A stretch of DNA of 64,000 nt from M3007 sp964621185. GTDB lineage: Bacteria; Bacteroidota; Bacteroidia; Chitinophagales; Saprospiraceae. A program made the position numbers and the translations under genes. Every line of letters begins with the position of its first letter. Positions within the stretch are counted from its first letter, which is position 1. The notes beneath the pieces are model-generated. The model worked only from the letters and a program-made list of their open reading frames with translations. It searched no databases and had not been told where the DNA came from. This document shows positions 34,901-41,575 of this stretch, piece by piece. The stretch covers positions 5,266 through 69,265 of the forward strand of contig CAZULM010000030.1 of the NCBI GenBank assembly GCA_964621185.1. The letters are read 5' to 3'.

Positions 34901-35055
34901 TACCGGCCACCACCCAGCCGCTCGGCGTAACGGTGGACCCAGCTACCAGCGTGCCGACCTATTCGTTCGATACAAAGATCGACAAGACCTTTGTGCAGGA
35001 TTTCAGCCTGTTGAGCCGTTGGCAAGCACAGGTGGGGCTGCGGTACAGCTTCTAA
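31909..35055 (+). CDS. Oar-like TonB-dependent outer-membrane receptor
   Basis: A 1048-residue outer-membrane protein. The signal peptide (about 1-21, ending VNAQ) precedes a carboxypeptidase-regulatory-like domain (about 27-105: SILGEVTDESGNSLAGVTI, GRYTLPNLRVGGPYTI), a plug (about 120-250 with FNNFSLDGAIFNN, QIQLSYAPYDVTQSGFTGAAINAVTKSGTN split over the plug end) and a 22-strand-type barrel ending in Phe (QVGLRYSF). GRNDQFNNFSLDGA and the aspects of the plug resemble Oar/OmpA-related receptors more than SusC; no SusD gene follows. The ligand, possibly a peptide or glycan, is unknown. A hairpin repeat lies after the stop. Confidence 0.88.
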   Translation: MFKRILSTLAFVLLVTVLVNAQVTTASILGEVTDESGNSLAGVTIVATHTPSGTTYGTYSRGDGRYTLPNLRVGGPYTIALSYTGYEAKKTEGIMLSVGQKLPLDLAMVSASTTLGEVVISGGTDPVLNSSRTGASTNISRAQINTLPTIGRSAFDYTRLSPAADGGSFGGRNDQFNNFSLDGAIFNNPFGLDAATPGGQSEAQPISLDAIDQIQLSYAPYDVTQSGFTGAAINAVTKSGTNQVAGTVFGFYRNQSMIGSKVDGAKAPRGDLTQLQTGFSLGGPIIKNKLFFFVNAELERRSDLGSAFVPNRGVDGPGISRVLASDLDAVASALRSIGYEPGPYENFTLEAPNMKAIAKLDWNIVKGHSLSLTYNYLDASKEKPAHPFAIGRRGPDFTTLQFRNAGYRINNKLNQVIGELRSSFGSTVSNKFQLGYAAFRDSRDPFSTPAPSISIAKDGTRYIIAGHEPFSIYNRLNQDVLQVNDNLSIYMGSHTLTIGGAYEQFKFDNSFNLGTYGGTFGPDYASVNDFLAAVSSGAVGQQIAVADSIFNNTPHLGWNWSYTNLGQISAYIQDEISLFDRLTVTLGLRMDKPTYLNTKEKIQEKLEPLTAPGCCYQPEIQYYDENGDGIQFDHTQLPSTKPLFNPRVGFNWDVVGDRSFQVRGGSGLFSGRFPFVWIGNHVANPNFFFYCVTHPDFKFPQVWRSNLGIDKKFAGGWVASADFIYTKDINGMMVRNYGLNLPTGRLQAPGDNRPIYTDADRAKHLFGGNTDAFVFTNTDVGYSTNLTLQLQRTWSNGMYASLGYNYLDSRDASSIEAEISSDAYDRNPAYGHVNNAVLAPSIYGNKHRVVGSFSKKFSYGGAERNKFATTIGLFLQYAQGGRFSYTYSGNINNDGSGNNDLMYIPTNAQIDQMQFSGDVGAQRAALKAFIEQDDYLSKNRGSVVEKYGILSPWYNNWDLRILQDLNHKAGKKMNTVQLSIDILNVGNLISNKWGVRQIPATTQPLGVTVDPATSVPTYSFDTKIDKTFVQDFSLLSRWQAQVGLRYSF

Positions 35056-35068
35056 AGTCCATAGCGCA

Positions 35069-35193
35069 GTTCGAGCGTGCGACGGAATTATGCAAAAAGG
35101 GTTGACAGGAAAAAACTGCGACAGACTTTGTTTTGATTCCCGGTGTCAAAGACCTTCCAGGTATTGAAAGCCTGGAAGGTCTAACGCTCGAAC
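35069..35193. repeat. nested inverted repeats after the TonB receptor gene
   Basis: An outer 10-bp perfect pair, GTTCGAGCGT (35069..35078) and ACGCTCGAAC (35184..35193), encloses an inner perfect 12-bp hairpin, AGACCTTCCAGG (35150..35161) and CCTGGAAGGTCT (35171..35182), with a 9-base loop. There is no T-run. The element lies between the receptor gene and a membrane-protein gene. It has the character of a dispersed palindromic repeat and may also end transcription. Confidence 0.65.
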
Positions 35194-35277
35194 GAAATAA
35201 AACCTTGTTGGATTCTCAAAGCCAAGCCTTTTGACACAACACTCAACTTCATTTTTCAAACAACAAATCCTGCCTTT

Positions 35278-35934
35278 ATGAATGCAACAACTACAAACCG
35301 CGGCGCATCTGACACCAAGCGCCTGATTTTCTTTCTCCTCAAGAAGTTCGCCAAGATCGGCCTGCGTTGGGCGGCCTGGCTCAGTTTGGGCGTCATTGCC
35401 TGGATCCTGATGCCCCCATTGCCCCCTGCTTTTATGTGGACGCTTGTTCTGTGCATGCTCGGCGCTATGTCCATACACACGATCCTGCACCGGAAAGGGG
35501 TTGCCGCAGGCTTTGCCAAACAAGCCTGCCGTTTTGTCTTTTTCCTTTCCATCCCCATGCTTTTCGTGTTCGCAGGCAACCGTATTGCGGTGTGGGGCGC
35601 TTCGGAGGAGGCTGAAAATCCCGCGCAAGGCCCTGCATTTAATGTAAGACAAGGCGTAGTGCCGATGGAGGAATACGTGGAATTGAAAAAACTCCAGAAG
35701 GAAGGCATCAAAGACCCAAAAATGACCAAAAAAACGGTGAAAAAGTTTTTCAGGAAGCACTTGAAGAAATTTAAGGAAATGGACAGCACTGCCAAGGTGG
35801 TTTTTATCGTCTTGGGGGTTATCCTGCTCGTTTTCATCTTTACGGCGCTCTTTTTCTACCTTTTGGTCGCCGAAACTTCCGATAGCTGCCTGGAAGCCAG
35901 CAGCAGCAGCGACAGCAGCTGTTGTATGGAATAA
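35278..35934 (+). CDS. four-TM membrane protein of unknown function
   Basis: A 218-residue inner-membrane protein with hydrophobic segments near 24-46, 50-70, 83-105 and 178-204. Between TM3 and TM4 is a strongly basic helical loop (DPKMTKKTVKKFFRKHLKKFK) that would lie on the cytoplasmic side. The C-terminus after TM4 is a short Ser/Cys-rich tail ending SCCME. I recognise no family. It is followed after 19 bases by the DprE1-like oxidoreductase gene on the same strand, so the two may be co-expressed. No function is proposed. Confidence 0.75.
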   Translation: MNATTTNRGASDTKRLIFFLLKKFAKIGLRWAAWLSLGVIAWILMPPLPPAFMWTLVLCMLGAMSIHTILHRKGVAAGFAKQACRFVFFLSIPMLFVFAGNRIAVWGASEEAENPAQGPAFNVRQGVVPMEEYVELKKLQKEGIKDPKMTKKTVKKFFRKHLKKFKEMDSTAKVVFIVLGVILLVFIFTALFFYLLVAETSDSCLEASSSSDSSCCME

Positions 35935-35953
35935 CCGTTAACAGACACTGACA

Positions 35954-37234
35954 TTGGAATTGGTTAAGTCATTGAGCGGTTGGGGAAATTACCCGAGTAT
36001 GGATGCGATGGTTTCCCAGCCATGCAATATTGAGGAGCTGAGGCAAGTCGTCTTGAACCAGGATCGCCTGATAGCGCGCGGCAACGGCAAAAGCTACGGC
36101 GATGCCGCCATCGGGGAGCGGGTGCTCTCCACCTTAGCCTTGCGGGAACTGCGCAGCTTTTCTCCTGCAACAGGGGTGATCGAATGCGAAGCGGGCATGC
36201 TCCTGGCCGATCTGTTGCCGGTCATCATTCCCGCTGGCTGGTTTTTCCACGTCACGCCCGGCATAAAGAACATTACGGTCGGCGGGGCCATCGCTTCGGA
36301 CGTGCACGGGAAAAACCACCCGGCCAAAGGCTGTTTCTCCAATTGGCTGATTTCGTTCGAGCTGATGGACGCTTCGGGCGCGATATTGACCTGCTCCCGG
36401 GAAGAGAATGCCAGCTTGTTCTGGCAAACCTGTGGCGGTATGGGCTGGACGGGCATCATCCTGTCGGCACGCTTTCAGCTGATGCGGATCGGTTCGGTGT
36501 TTGTTCGGCAGCTTACCGTTCGTTGCCATGGCTTAGAATCGATATTTAAAGTATTTGAGGGCAACCTGGCAAGCACGTACACCGTCGGTTGGATCGACAC
36601 GACAGCTTCTGGCAAGGGCTTTGGCAGGGGTGCGGTGCATCTGGCCGAACATGTCGAGGGAGGGGGCAAATTGGCCTGGCAGGAAAAAACACCCGGGAAC
36701 ATCCCCTTTTTTGCGCCTTCATGGCTCCTGAACCCGCTCAGTATCCGGGCTTTCAATGCCTTGTATTTCAAGAAAAACCACGACCAGGATCGGTTGGTGG
36801 ATATTGACGCCTGTTTTTACCCTTTGGATGGCCTGCGAAACTGGAACCGCCTGTATGGTCGGCGCGGATTTGTGCAATACCAGTGCTGCCTGCCCGAAAA
36901 AAACGCTTTCGACGGCGTTCGGCGGGCCATGGAACTGGTACGGCAAAGCCCGGAGACGCCCTTCCTGAGCGTGCTGAAACGGCATGGGGAACGCCCCCCG
37001 GAAGCCCTAAACTCCTTTCCGATAAAGGGCTATTCCCTGGCGCTTGATTTTCCGCGCACGGCCGGCATTTTCCGCCTGGTGCAACAGCTCGATTCCTTGG
37101 TGTGGGGATTGGGCGGCAAGGTTTACTTAGCAAAGGATTCATGTTCCGAGGCCAGGATGGGGCGGGTGAACCCGGCAGCGTTCGGGGATGCGAAATTTTG
37201 GTCGGCGTTGCGGGGGAGGCTTGGGTTGGGGTGA
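35954..37234 (+). CDS. FAD-binding oxidoreductase, DprE1-like
   Basis: A 426-residue flavoprotein of the vanillyl-alcohol-oxidase fold. The FAD-binding region shows RLIARGNGKSYGDAAIG (about 41-57), PGIKNITVGGAIASDVHGKNH (residues near 103-123; the His of DVHGK fits the FAD site) and FWQTCGGMGWTGII. The C-terminal substrate domain has GYSLALDFPRT and YLAKDSCS, where the Lys corresponds to the active-site Lys of DprE1. DprE1 oxidises decaprenylphosphoryl ribose; in a bacterium without arabinan the natural substrate is probably another polyprenyl-linked sugar. The start used is TTG because no ATG precedes the conserved GWGNYPS segment. It follows a four-TM gene by 19 bases. Confidence 0.82.
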   Translation: MELVKSLSGWGNYPSMDAMVSQPCNIEELRQVVLNQDRLIARGNGKSYGDAAIGERVLSTLALRELRSFSPATGVIECEAGMLLADLLPVIIPAGWFFHVTPGIKNITVGGAIASDVHGKNHPAKGCFSNWLISFELMDASGAILTCSREENASLFWQTCGGMGWTGIILSARFQLMRIGSVFVRQLTVRCHGLESIFKVFEGNLASTYTVGWIDTTASGKGFGRGAVHLAEHVEGGGKLAWQEKTPGNIPFFAPSWLLNPLSIRAFNALYFKKNHDQDRLVDIDACFYPLDGLRNWNRLYGRRGFVQYQCCLPEKNAFDGVRRAMELVRQSPETPFLSVLKRHGERPPEALNSFPIKGYSLALDFPRTAGIFRLVQQLDSLVWGLGGKVYLAKDSCSEARMGRVNPAAFGDAKFWSALRGRLGLG

Positions 37235-37248
37235 GGAAGAAACAAACC

Positions 37249-40200
37249 CTACAACCGCTCAAAATCCTTAAACAACGAGTACCGCACCGCCTCCACTTTT
37301 TCCCGATACCCCACCCACTGCTTTTCAAAAAGCGCGTTCACCATTTCGATCAGTGCATCAGCGTCGCTTTTGGCGGTGGCGATGGCCACTTTCGTGGTGC
37401 TGTTGGGCGCACCTTCGTTGCCATTGATGTATCCGAATGCCTTCCAGAGCTTGGCGTTCATGTTGTCGGGATTGCGCTTTATGCCTTTTTCTTCTTTGTG
37501 TTGGAAGAATTTCTCTTTTAGCACCGTAATAGAGTCTTTGATGGCCGAGCCGAGTTTGTTTACCGCTTTTTTGGTGCTGTCCGGCACGTTGACGAACTGC
37601 CCTTCCACCAGGCCGATGGTTTTTTCCGCCTCTTTCAAGCGGTCGTAGGCCTTGGAAAGCCGCTCCACCGTGGCATACAGGTCGCGGGTGGCCGCGGCTT
37701 TGGCAGCTTTGTCGGCAGCAGAAACCCTGAGGCGCGGGTCGTCCATCACTTTTACCAACACCGAATCCGTCCAATCCATGTATTTCACCTTCACCCAGTA
37801 ATCGCCCGCCGGCACCCTTGGTCCTCCTCCCGGCTCCTGTTGGTCGGGAGAAGGCTCGTTTTTGGAAGGGAAGCGCACGCCTTTCGTGTCCATGTTCCAC
37901 CAGATATTGGAGCTGAAGGCGCTGTCAAGCTCGGTTTTGAAGCGCCGCAGCGTATCGCCCTGCATGGATAAGACCACTACCGCTGCTTTTTCTTTTTTCT
38001 TCTCGGCGCCGCCCCTGCCTTTTTTCTCTTTTCCCTTGTCCTCCTTGTCTTTCTTTTCTTTCTCCTCCTTCTCTACCTTGCCCCTTGTTTCTTGCCCCTT
38101 GCCCTTTGCCTCTTCTTGCCCCTTGCCCTTTGCCTCTTGCCCCTTGCCCTTTGCCTCTTCTCGCCCCTTGCCCTTTGCCCCTTGCTCCCCCGGTTTTACC
38201 CAAACCGGGATCCTTACCGCAGTTCCTTTGTTATCTCCCTGATACACAGCATCTACGGCGAACCGCGGCCCGTCGAAGGAGCGGAATTCCGCGTGTATGC
38301 CTGGTTGTGCGGCAAACAGTTTGAACGGTTCGTCGAGCATGGCGGCGCCGTGCTGTGCGAGCGCGCGAAGGGGCGCGAGGTTATCGAGTATCCAGATTGC
38401 GCGGCCAAAGGTGCCCAGCACCAGGTCGCCGTCGCGCTGTTGAATCTTCATGTCGTACACCGGCACGGATGGAAAGGTCTCGCCGGGCCATTTCACCCAG
38501 TTTTCCCCGTAGTTGATGGAAACGTACAGGCCTTGGTCGGTGCCGAGGAACAGCAACGCTGGCGCCTCGGGATCCTGCACCATGGAGAGGCAGAAATTGC
38601 CGCCATTGGCGCCGTTCGGTGCCGGCATGTTTTTGGGAGAGGCCAAGCGTTTCCAGGTTTTGCCGAAATCGGCGGTGTGGTAGAGGTAGGGCGCGAAGTC
38701 GTTCTGGCGGTAGTTGTTTAGCACGACGAAGGCCTCCCCGGCATTTTTTGCCGAGCTTTCGATGGCGGGTATCCACGCAGCTTTCGGGGCTTCGGGGAGC
38801 TTGGGGCCGACGTTTTCCCAGGTCTTTCCGCCGTCGCGGGTGAGCTGTACGTTGCCGTCGTCGGTGCCGGCCCAGATCACCCCGCGCTCCACCGAGGAGG
38901 GGCTGATGGCGATGACAGTGCAGTGGTTTTCGGCGTTGGTGGCGTCGTAGGTGAGGCCGCCGGAGATGTCCTGGTGCAGTTTTGAGGTATCGTTGGTGCT
39001 CAGGTCGGGGCTGATGATCTGCCAGGTTTGGCCCAGGTCGGTGGAATGGTGGATGAACTGCGAGCCGAAATAAATCCCGTGGGGCTGGAAGGGGTCTTGT
39101 GCCAGCGGGGCGTTCCAGTTGAAGCGGAGCTCTGTTTTCCCGTCGGGGTGCAAGGGCTTTATGTAGCGGCTGTCGCCGGTTTTGCGGTCGATATAGCTCA
39201 ACTCGCCGCCTTGCGACTCTGAAAACACATATCGTGCGTCATCCTTGCGGGGCATAGTCTCGAATCCGTCGCCAAAATTAACTTCTTGCCAATCGGAATT
39301 GCGGATGCCGCCCGATTTCCAAACGGCCGAGGGGCCTACCCAGGAGCCGTTGTCCTGCAAGCCGCCATACACATTGTAAGGCCATTCGTTGTCGGTCTCT
39401 ACGTGGTAAAACTGCCCGACGGGGATGTTCTCGGCGTAGCGCCAGGTTTTGCCGCGGTCGAGGGTGATGTTCAAGCCGCCGTCGTTGCCGTTGATGATGT
39501 AGTTGGGGTTGTCGGGGCTGATCCAGAACGCGTGGTGGTCGGGGTGGATGGTCCAGCCGGCGAATGTTTCAAAGGTTTTGCCCCCGTCTTCGCTTTTGGC
39601 GATGTAAGTAAAGATAGAATACACGCGGTTTTCGTTGCTGGGATCGACGTATATCTCTCCGTAGTAAAATGGCCGGTCGCCCATGCCTTTGGTGGCCATC
39701 TTCTGCCATTTTCGGCCGCCATCGGCACTTTTGTATAGGGCGTTTTCCTTCGCTTCTACCAGTGCGTACACGATGTCGGGATTGCTTTTTGCGACAGCCA
39801 GGCCCATGCGGCCGAGTTCGCCTTCTGGCAGGCCATCCTTTTCGGACCGTTTTTCCCAGGTTTCGCCGGCATCGTAGCTGACGTAGAGGCCGGACCCCTT
39901 GCCGCCCGACTTGAAGAACCAAGGCCAGCGGCGGTATTCCCACATGGCCGCGAAGAGCTTGTTGGGGTTCTGGGGGTCGGCAACCAGCTCGGCGCAGCCG
40001 GTCAGGTCGTTGACGTACAGTACTTTTTTCCAGTTTTTGCCGCCGTCGGTGGTTTTAAAGACGCCGCGTTCTTCTGTCGGGCCGTTGGTGGAGCCGAGCG
40101 ATGCGACGAAGGCTATGTCCGGGTTGTCGCGGTGCAATATGATGCGGTGTATGGTGCGGGTATTGGGCAGGCCCATGAACACCCAGTCCTGGCCGCCGTT

Positions 40201-40584
40201 GATGGTCTTGAAGATGCCCACGCCAAAATTCTGGGAATTCCGCGGGTTGCCTTCGCCGGTGCCCACCCATATTTCGTCGGGGTTGCGCGGGTTCACGGCG
40301 ATGGCGCCGATACTTTGAGTCGGGGCTTTGTCGAAAATGGGCTGCCAGTTGGTGCCGCCACTGGTGCTGCGCCACACGCCGCCCGACGCCGCGCACGCGT
40401 AAATGACTTCTGGCCGGGTGGGATCGACTGCGATGGCGGTAATGCGGCCCGACATGGCGCCCGGGCCGATGCTGCGGATATTGACGGCTTTCAATATTTC
40501 ATCGGTAAAGGCAGGCTTTTCATTTTGGGCGAGCAAGCTGCAACAGCAGGCGAAAAACAAGAGCGACAGGGAAAAATTTTTCAT
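37249..40584 (-). CDS. secreted sortilin/BNR-repeat (Asp-box) beta-propeller protein
   Basis: An 1111-residue exported protein. The signal peptide (about 1-20, ending SLLAQ) precedes a VPS10/sortilin-type propeller with many Asp-box-like motifs (GGVWRSTSGGTNW, GIFKTINGGQDW, GVFKTTDGGKNW, GLYVSYDAGETW, LTRDGGKTW, TADFGKTW) up to about residue 760. A low-complexity Gly/Lys/Glu/Gln stretch (about 800-860) comes from a minisatellite in the DNA. The last 250 residues include a beta domain (AGDYWVKVKYMDWTDSV) and a helical end. No T9SS domain is seen at the C-terminus. Similar proteins are annotated as glycosyl hydrolases, but no catalytic residues can be named; ligand binding is as likely. It converges on the DprE1-like gene with a 14-base gap. 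Confidence 0.85.
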   Translation of the reverse strand: MKNFSLSLLFFACCCSLLAQNEKPAFTDEILKAVNIRSIGPGAMSGRITAIAVDPTRPEVIYACAASGGVWRSTSGGTNWQPIFDKAPTQSIGAIAVNPRNPDEIWVGTGEGNPRNSQNFGVGIFKTINGGQDWVFMGLPNTRTIHRIILHRDNPDIAFVASLGSTNGPTEERGVFKTTDGGKNWKKVLYVNDLTGCAELVADPQNPNKLFAAMWEYRRWPWFFKSGGKGSGLYVSYDAGETWEKRSEKDGLPEGELGRMGLAVAKSNPDIVYALVEAKENALYKSADGGRKWQKMATKGMGDRPFYYGEIYVDPSNENRVYSIFTYIAKSEDGGKTFETFAGWTIHPDHHAFWISPDNPNYIINGNDGGLNITLDRGKTWRYAENIPVGQFYHVETDNEWPYNVYGGLQDNGSWVGPSAVWKSGGIRNSDWQEVNFGDGFETMPRKDDARYVFSESQGGELSYIDRKTGDSRYIKPLHPDGKTELRFNWNAPLAQDPFQPHGIYFGSQFIHHSTDLGQTWQIISPDLSTNDTSKLHQDISGGLTYDATNAENHCTVIAISPSSVERGVIWAGTDDGNVQLTRDGGKTWENVGPKLPEAPKAAWIPAIESSAKNAGEAFVVLNNYRQNDFAPYLYHTADFGKTWKRLASPKNMPAPNGANGGNFCLSMVQDPEAPALLFLGTDQGLYVSINYGENWVKWPGETFPSVPVYDMKIQQRDGDLVLGTFGRAIWILDNLAPLRALAQHGAAMLDEPFKLFAAQPGIHAEFRSFDGPRFAVDAVYQGDNKGTAVRIPVWVKPGEQGAKGKGREEAKGKGQEAKGKGQEEAKGKGQETRGKVEKEEKEKKDKEDKGKEKKGRGGAEKKKEKAAVVVLSMQGDTLRRFKTELDSAFSSNIWWNMDTKGVRFPSKNEPSPDQQEPGGGPRVPAGDYWVKVKYMDWTDSVLVKVMDDPRLRVSAADKAAKAAATRDLYATVERLSKAYDRLKEAEKTIGLVEGQFVNVPDSTKKAVNKLGSAIKDSITVLKEKFFQHKEEKGIKRNPDNMNAKLWKAFGYINGNEGAPNSTTKVAIATAKSDADALIEMVNALFEKQWVGYREKVEAVRYSLFKDFERL
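38085..38185 (-). repeat. in-frame minisatellite of 21-24 bp units inside the BNR-repeat gene
   Basis: About four head-to-tail copies of a unit based on GCCCCTTGCCCTTTGCCTC (plus strand), 21-24 bases long. On the coding strand they give GKGQEEAK and GKGQEAK repeats. All unit lengths keep the frame. Flanking DNA (38000-38085) is also purine-rich on the coding strand and encodes Lys/Glu runs. Confidence 0.75.
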
Positions 40585-40778
40585 TAAATAAAAATGTTTA
40601 GCGGTCGCAAAACTCAGAAAACAGCGGGAAAATCCGGCATGGATTCCTTTTTTTCGATGAAATGGGCCAGTTTTGTTGTCAATGAAACAGGCTTTTCCAG
40701 GGGTTTAGGCTCATTTTAAGTGGATTGACCCCTCACTACTGGCCCTGTTTCGCGCAGATTTCACGCAGATTTCTCTTT

Positions 40779-40828
40779 ACAGATTTTACGCAGAAAAAAT
40801 CTGTGTTTTTTTTCTGCGCAAAATCTGT
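40779..40828. repeat. 21-bp near-perfect palindromic element in a divergent intergenic region
   Basis: The arms 40779..40799 and 40808..40828 pair at 20 of 21 positions (ACAGATTTTACGCAGAAA against TTTCTGCGCAAAATCTGT) with an 8-base loop. Two more CGCAGATTT copies lie just upstream at 40752-40772. It is located between two divergent genes, so it is not a terminator for either. The rest of the 292-base gap (40585..40876) shows nothing recognisable. Confidence 0.65.
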
Positions 40829-40876
40829 GCGAAATAAAATGTCAGGCTGTGCGGGTTTCGCCGTTCTTTTGCGGCT

Positions 40877-41425
40877 ATGGCATCCATATTTGGCCACATA
40901 GCGGCTTCCACCGCCCTGGGCTACAGTTTCTTCCCCAAACATACCCGCCTGGCCACCCTGCTGCTGGCGGGGTTTTGCGCCTTTGCGCCCGACCTCGACG
41001 TGCTGGCGTTTCGCTATGGCGTCCCTTACGAAAGCCAGTGGGGGCATCGGGGCTGGACGCATTCCGTCGTTTTTGCCGTCGGGTTTGGGGGGCTTATGTA
41101 CTTGCTGCTCAAGCTTTTAAGCCCCAAAAACACCATAAGCTGCCGGACGGGCATCTGGCTCATGCTCAGCACCCTCTCCCACCCTATGTTAGACATGATG
41201 ACCAACGGGGGCCGTGGCTGCGCGCTTTGGTGGCCGTTCAGCACGGAGCGCATCTTTTTCCCTTTTCGGCCCATTTTGGTGTCGCCCATGAGCGTGGGCG
41301 GCTTTATGGGCGAATGGGGGCTGCGGGTCCTGCTGAGCGAGCTGTTTTGGATCGGGGTGCCGGCGCTGGTGATGGTGTGGGCGTTCAGACCCCGCCCCGG
41401 CCCGGCCCCTTCGGGGAGGGGGTGA
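40877..41425 (+). CDS. YdjM-like membrane-bound metal-dependent hydrolase
   Basis: A 182-residue inner-membrane protein of the YdjM/LexA-binding hydrolase-like family. It has the N-terminal motif IFGHIAASTALGY, the acidic FAPDLDVL, the WGHRGWTHS motif (about 55-63) and LSHPMLDMMTNGG (about 99-111); His and Asp residues there are the likely metal ligands. Four to five transmembrane segments fit the family. Its C-terminus (RPRPGPAPSGRG) is encoded by a GC-rich palindromic repeat that has a second copy 40 bases downstream, so the original end may have been replaced. The activity of the family is poorly known; members are linked to membrane or phospholipid functions. Confidence 0.82.
   Translation: MASIFGHIAASTALGYSFFPKHTRLATLLLAGFCAFAPDLDVLAFRYGVPYESQWGHRGWTHSVVFAVGFGGLMYLLLKLLSPKNTISCRTGIWLMLSTLSHPMLDMMTNGGRGCALWWPFSTERIFFPFRPILVSPMSVGGFMGEWGLRVLLSELFWIGVPALVMVWAFRPRPGPAPSGRG
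41388..41425 (+). repeat. GC-rich REP-like element, copy 1, inside the 3' end of the YdjM-like gene
   Basis: It shares ACCCCGCCCCGGCCC with copy 2 and contains its own GGCCCCTTCGGGG hairpin. It encodes the last 12 residues and the stop of the YdjM-like protein. Confidence 0.65.
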
Positions 41426-41464
41426 CATCCTGCTTCGCTTAGGCATTTCGGGCACCTTGGCATG

Positions 41465-41508
41465 ACCCCGCCCCGGCCCTCCCTCTTCGGGGAGGGCCGG
41501 GGCGGGGT
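41465..41508. repeat. GC-rich REP-like element, copy 2, perfect 19-bp hairpin
   Basis: The arms 41465..41483 and 41490..41508 are perfect complements (ACCCCGCCCCGGCCCTCCC) around TCTTCG, a stable tetraloop-like loop. It lies between the YdjM-like gene and lysC. A TTTAAATAATT run follows, so it may also stop transcription before lysC. Confidence 0.8.
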
Positions 41509-41531
41509 TTAAATAATTCCCAACAACCCCT

Positions 41532-41539
41532 TACTTTTG
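41532..41539 (+). promoter_or_regulatory. -7 promoter box TACTTTTG of lysC
   Basis: TACTTTTG matches TAnnTTTG and lies 36 bases before the lysC ATG. It sits just after the REP-like hairpin at 41465, which would insulate it from the gene upstream. Confidence 0.5.
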
Positions 41540-41575
41540 CGCCCTTAAAATTTAAAAATCGACCTAAGTCAACGG

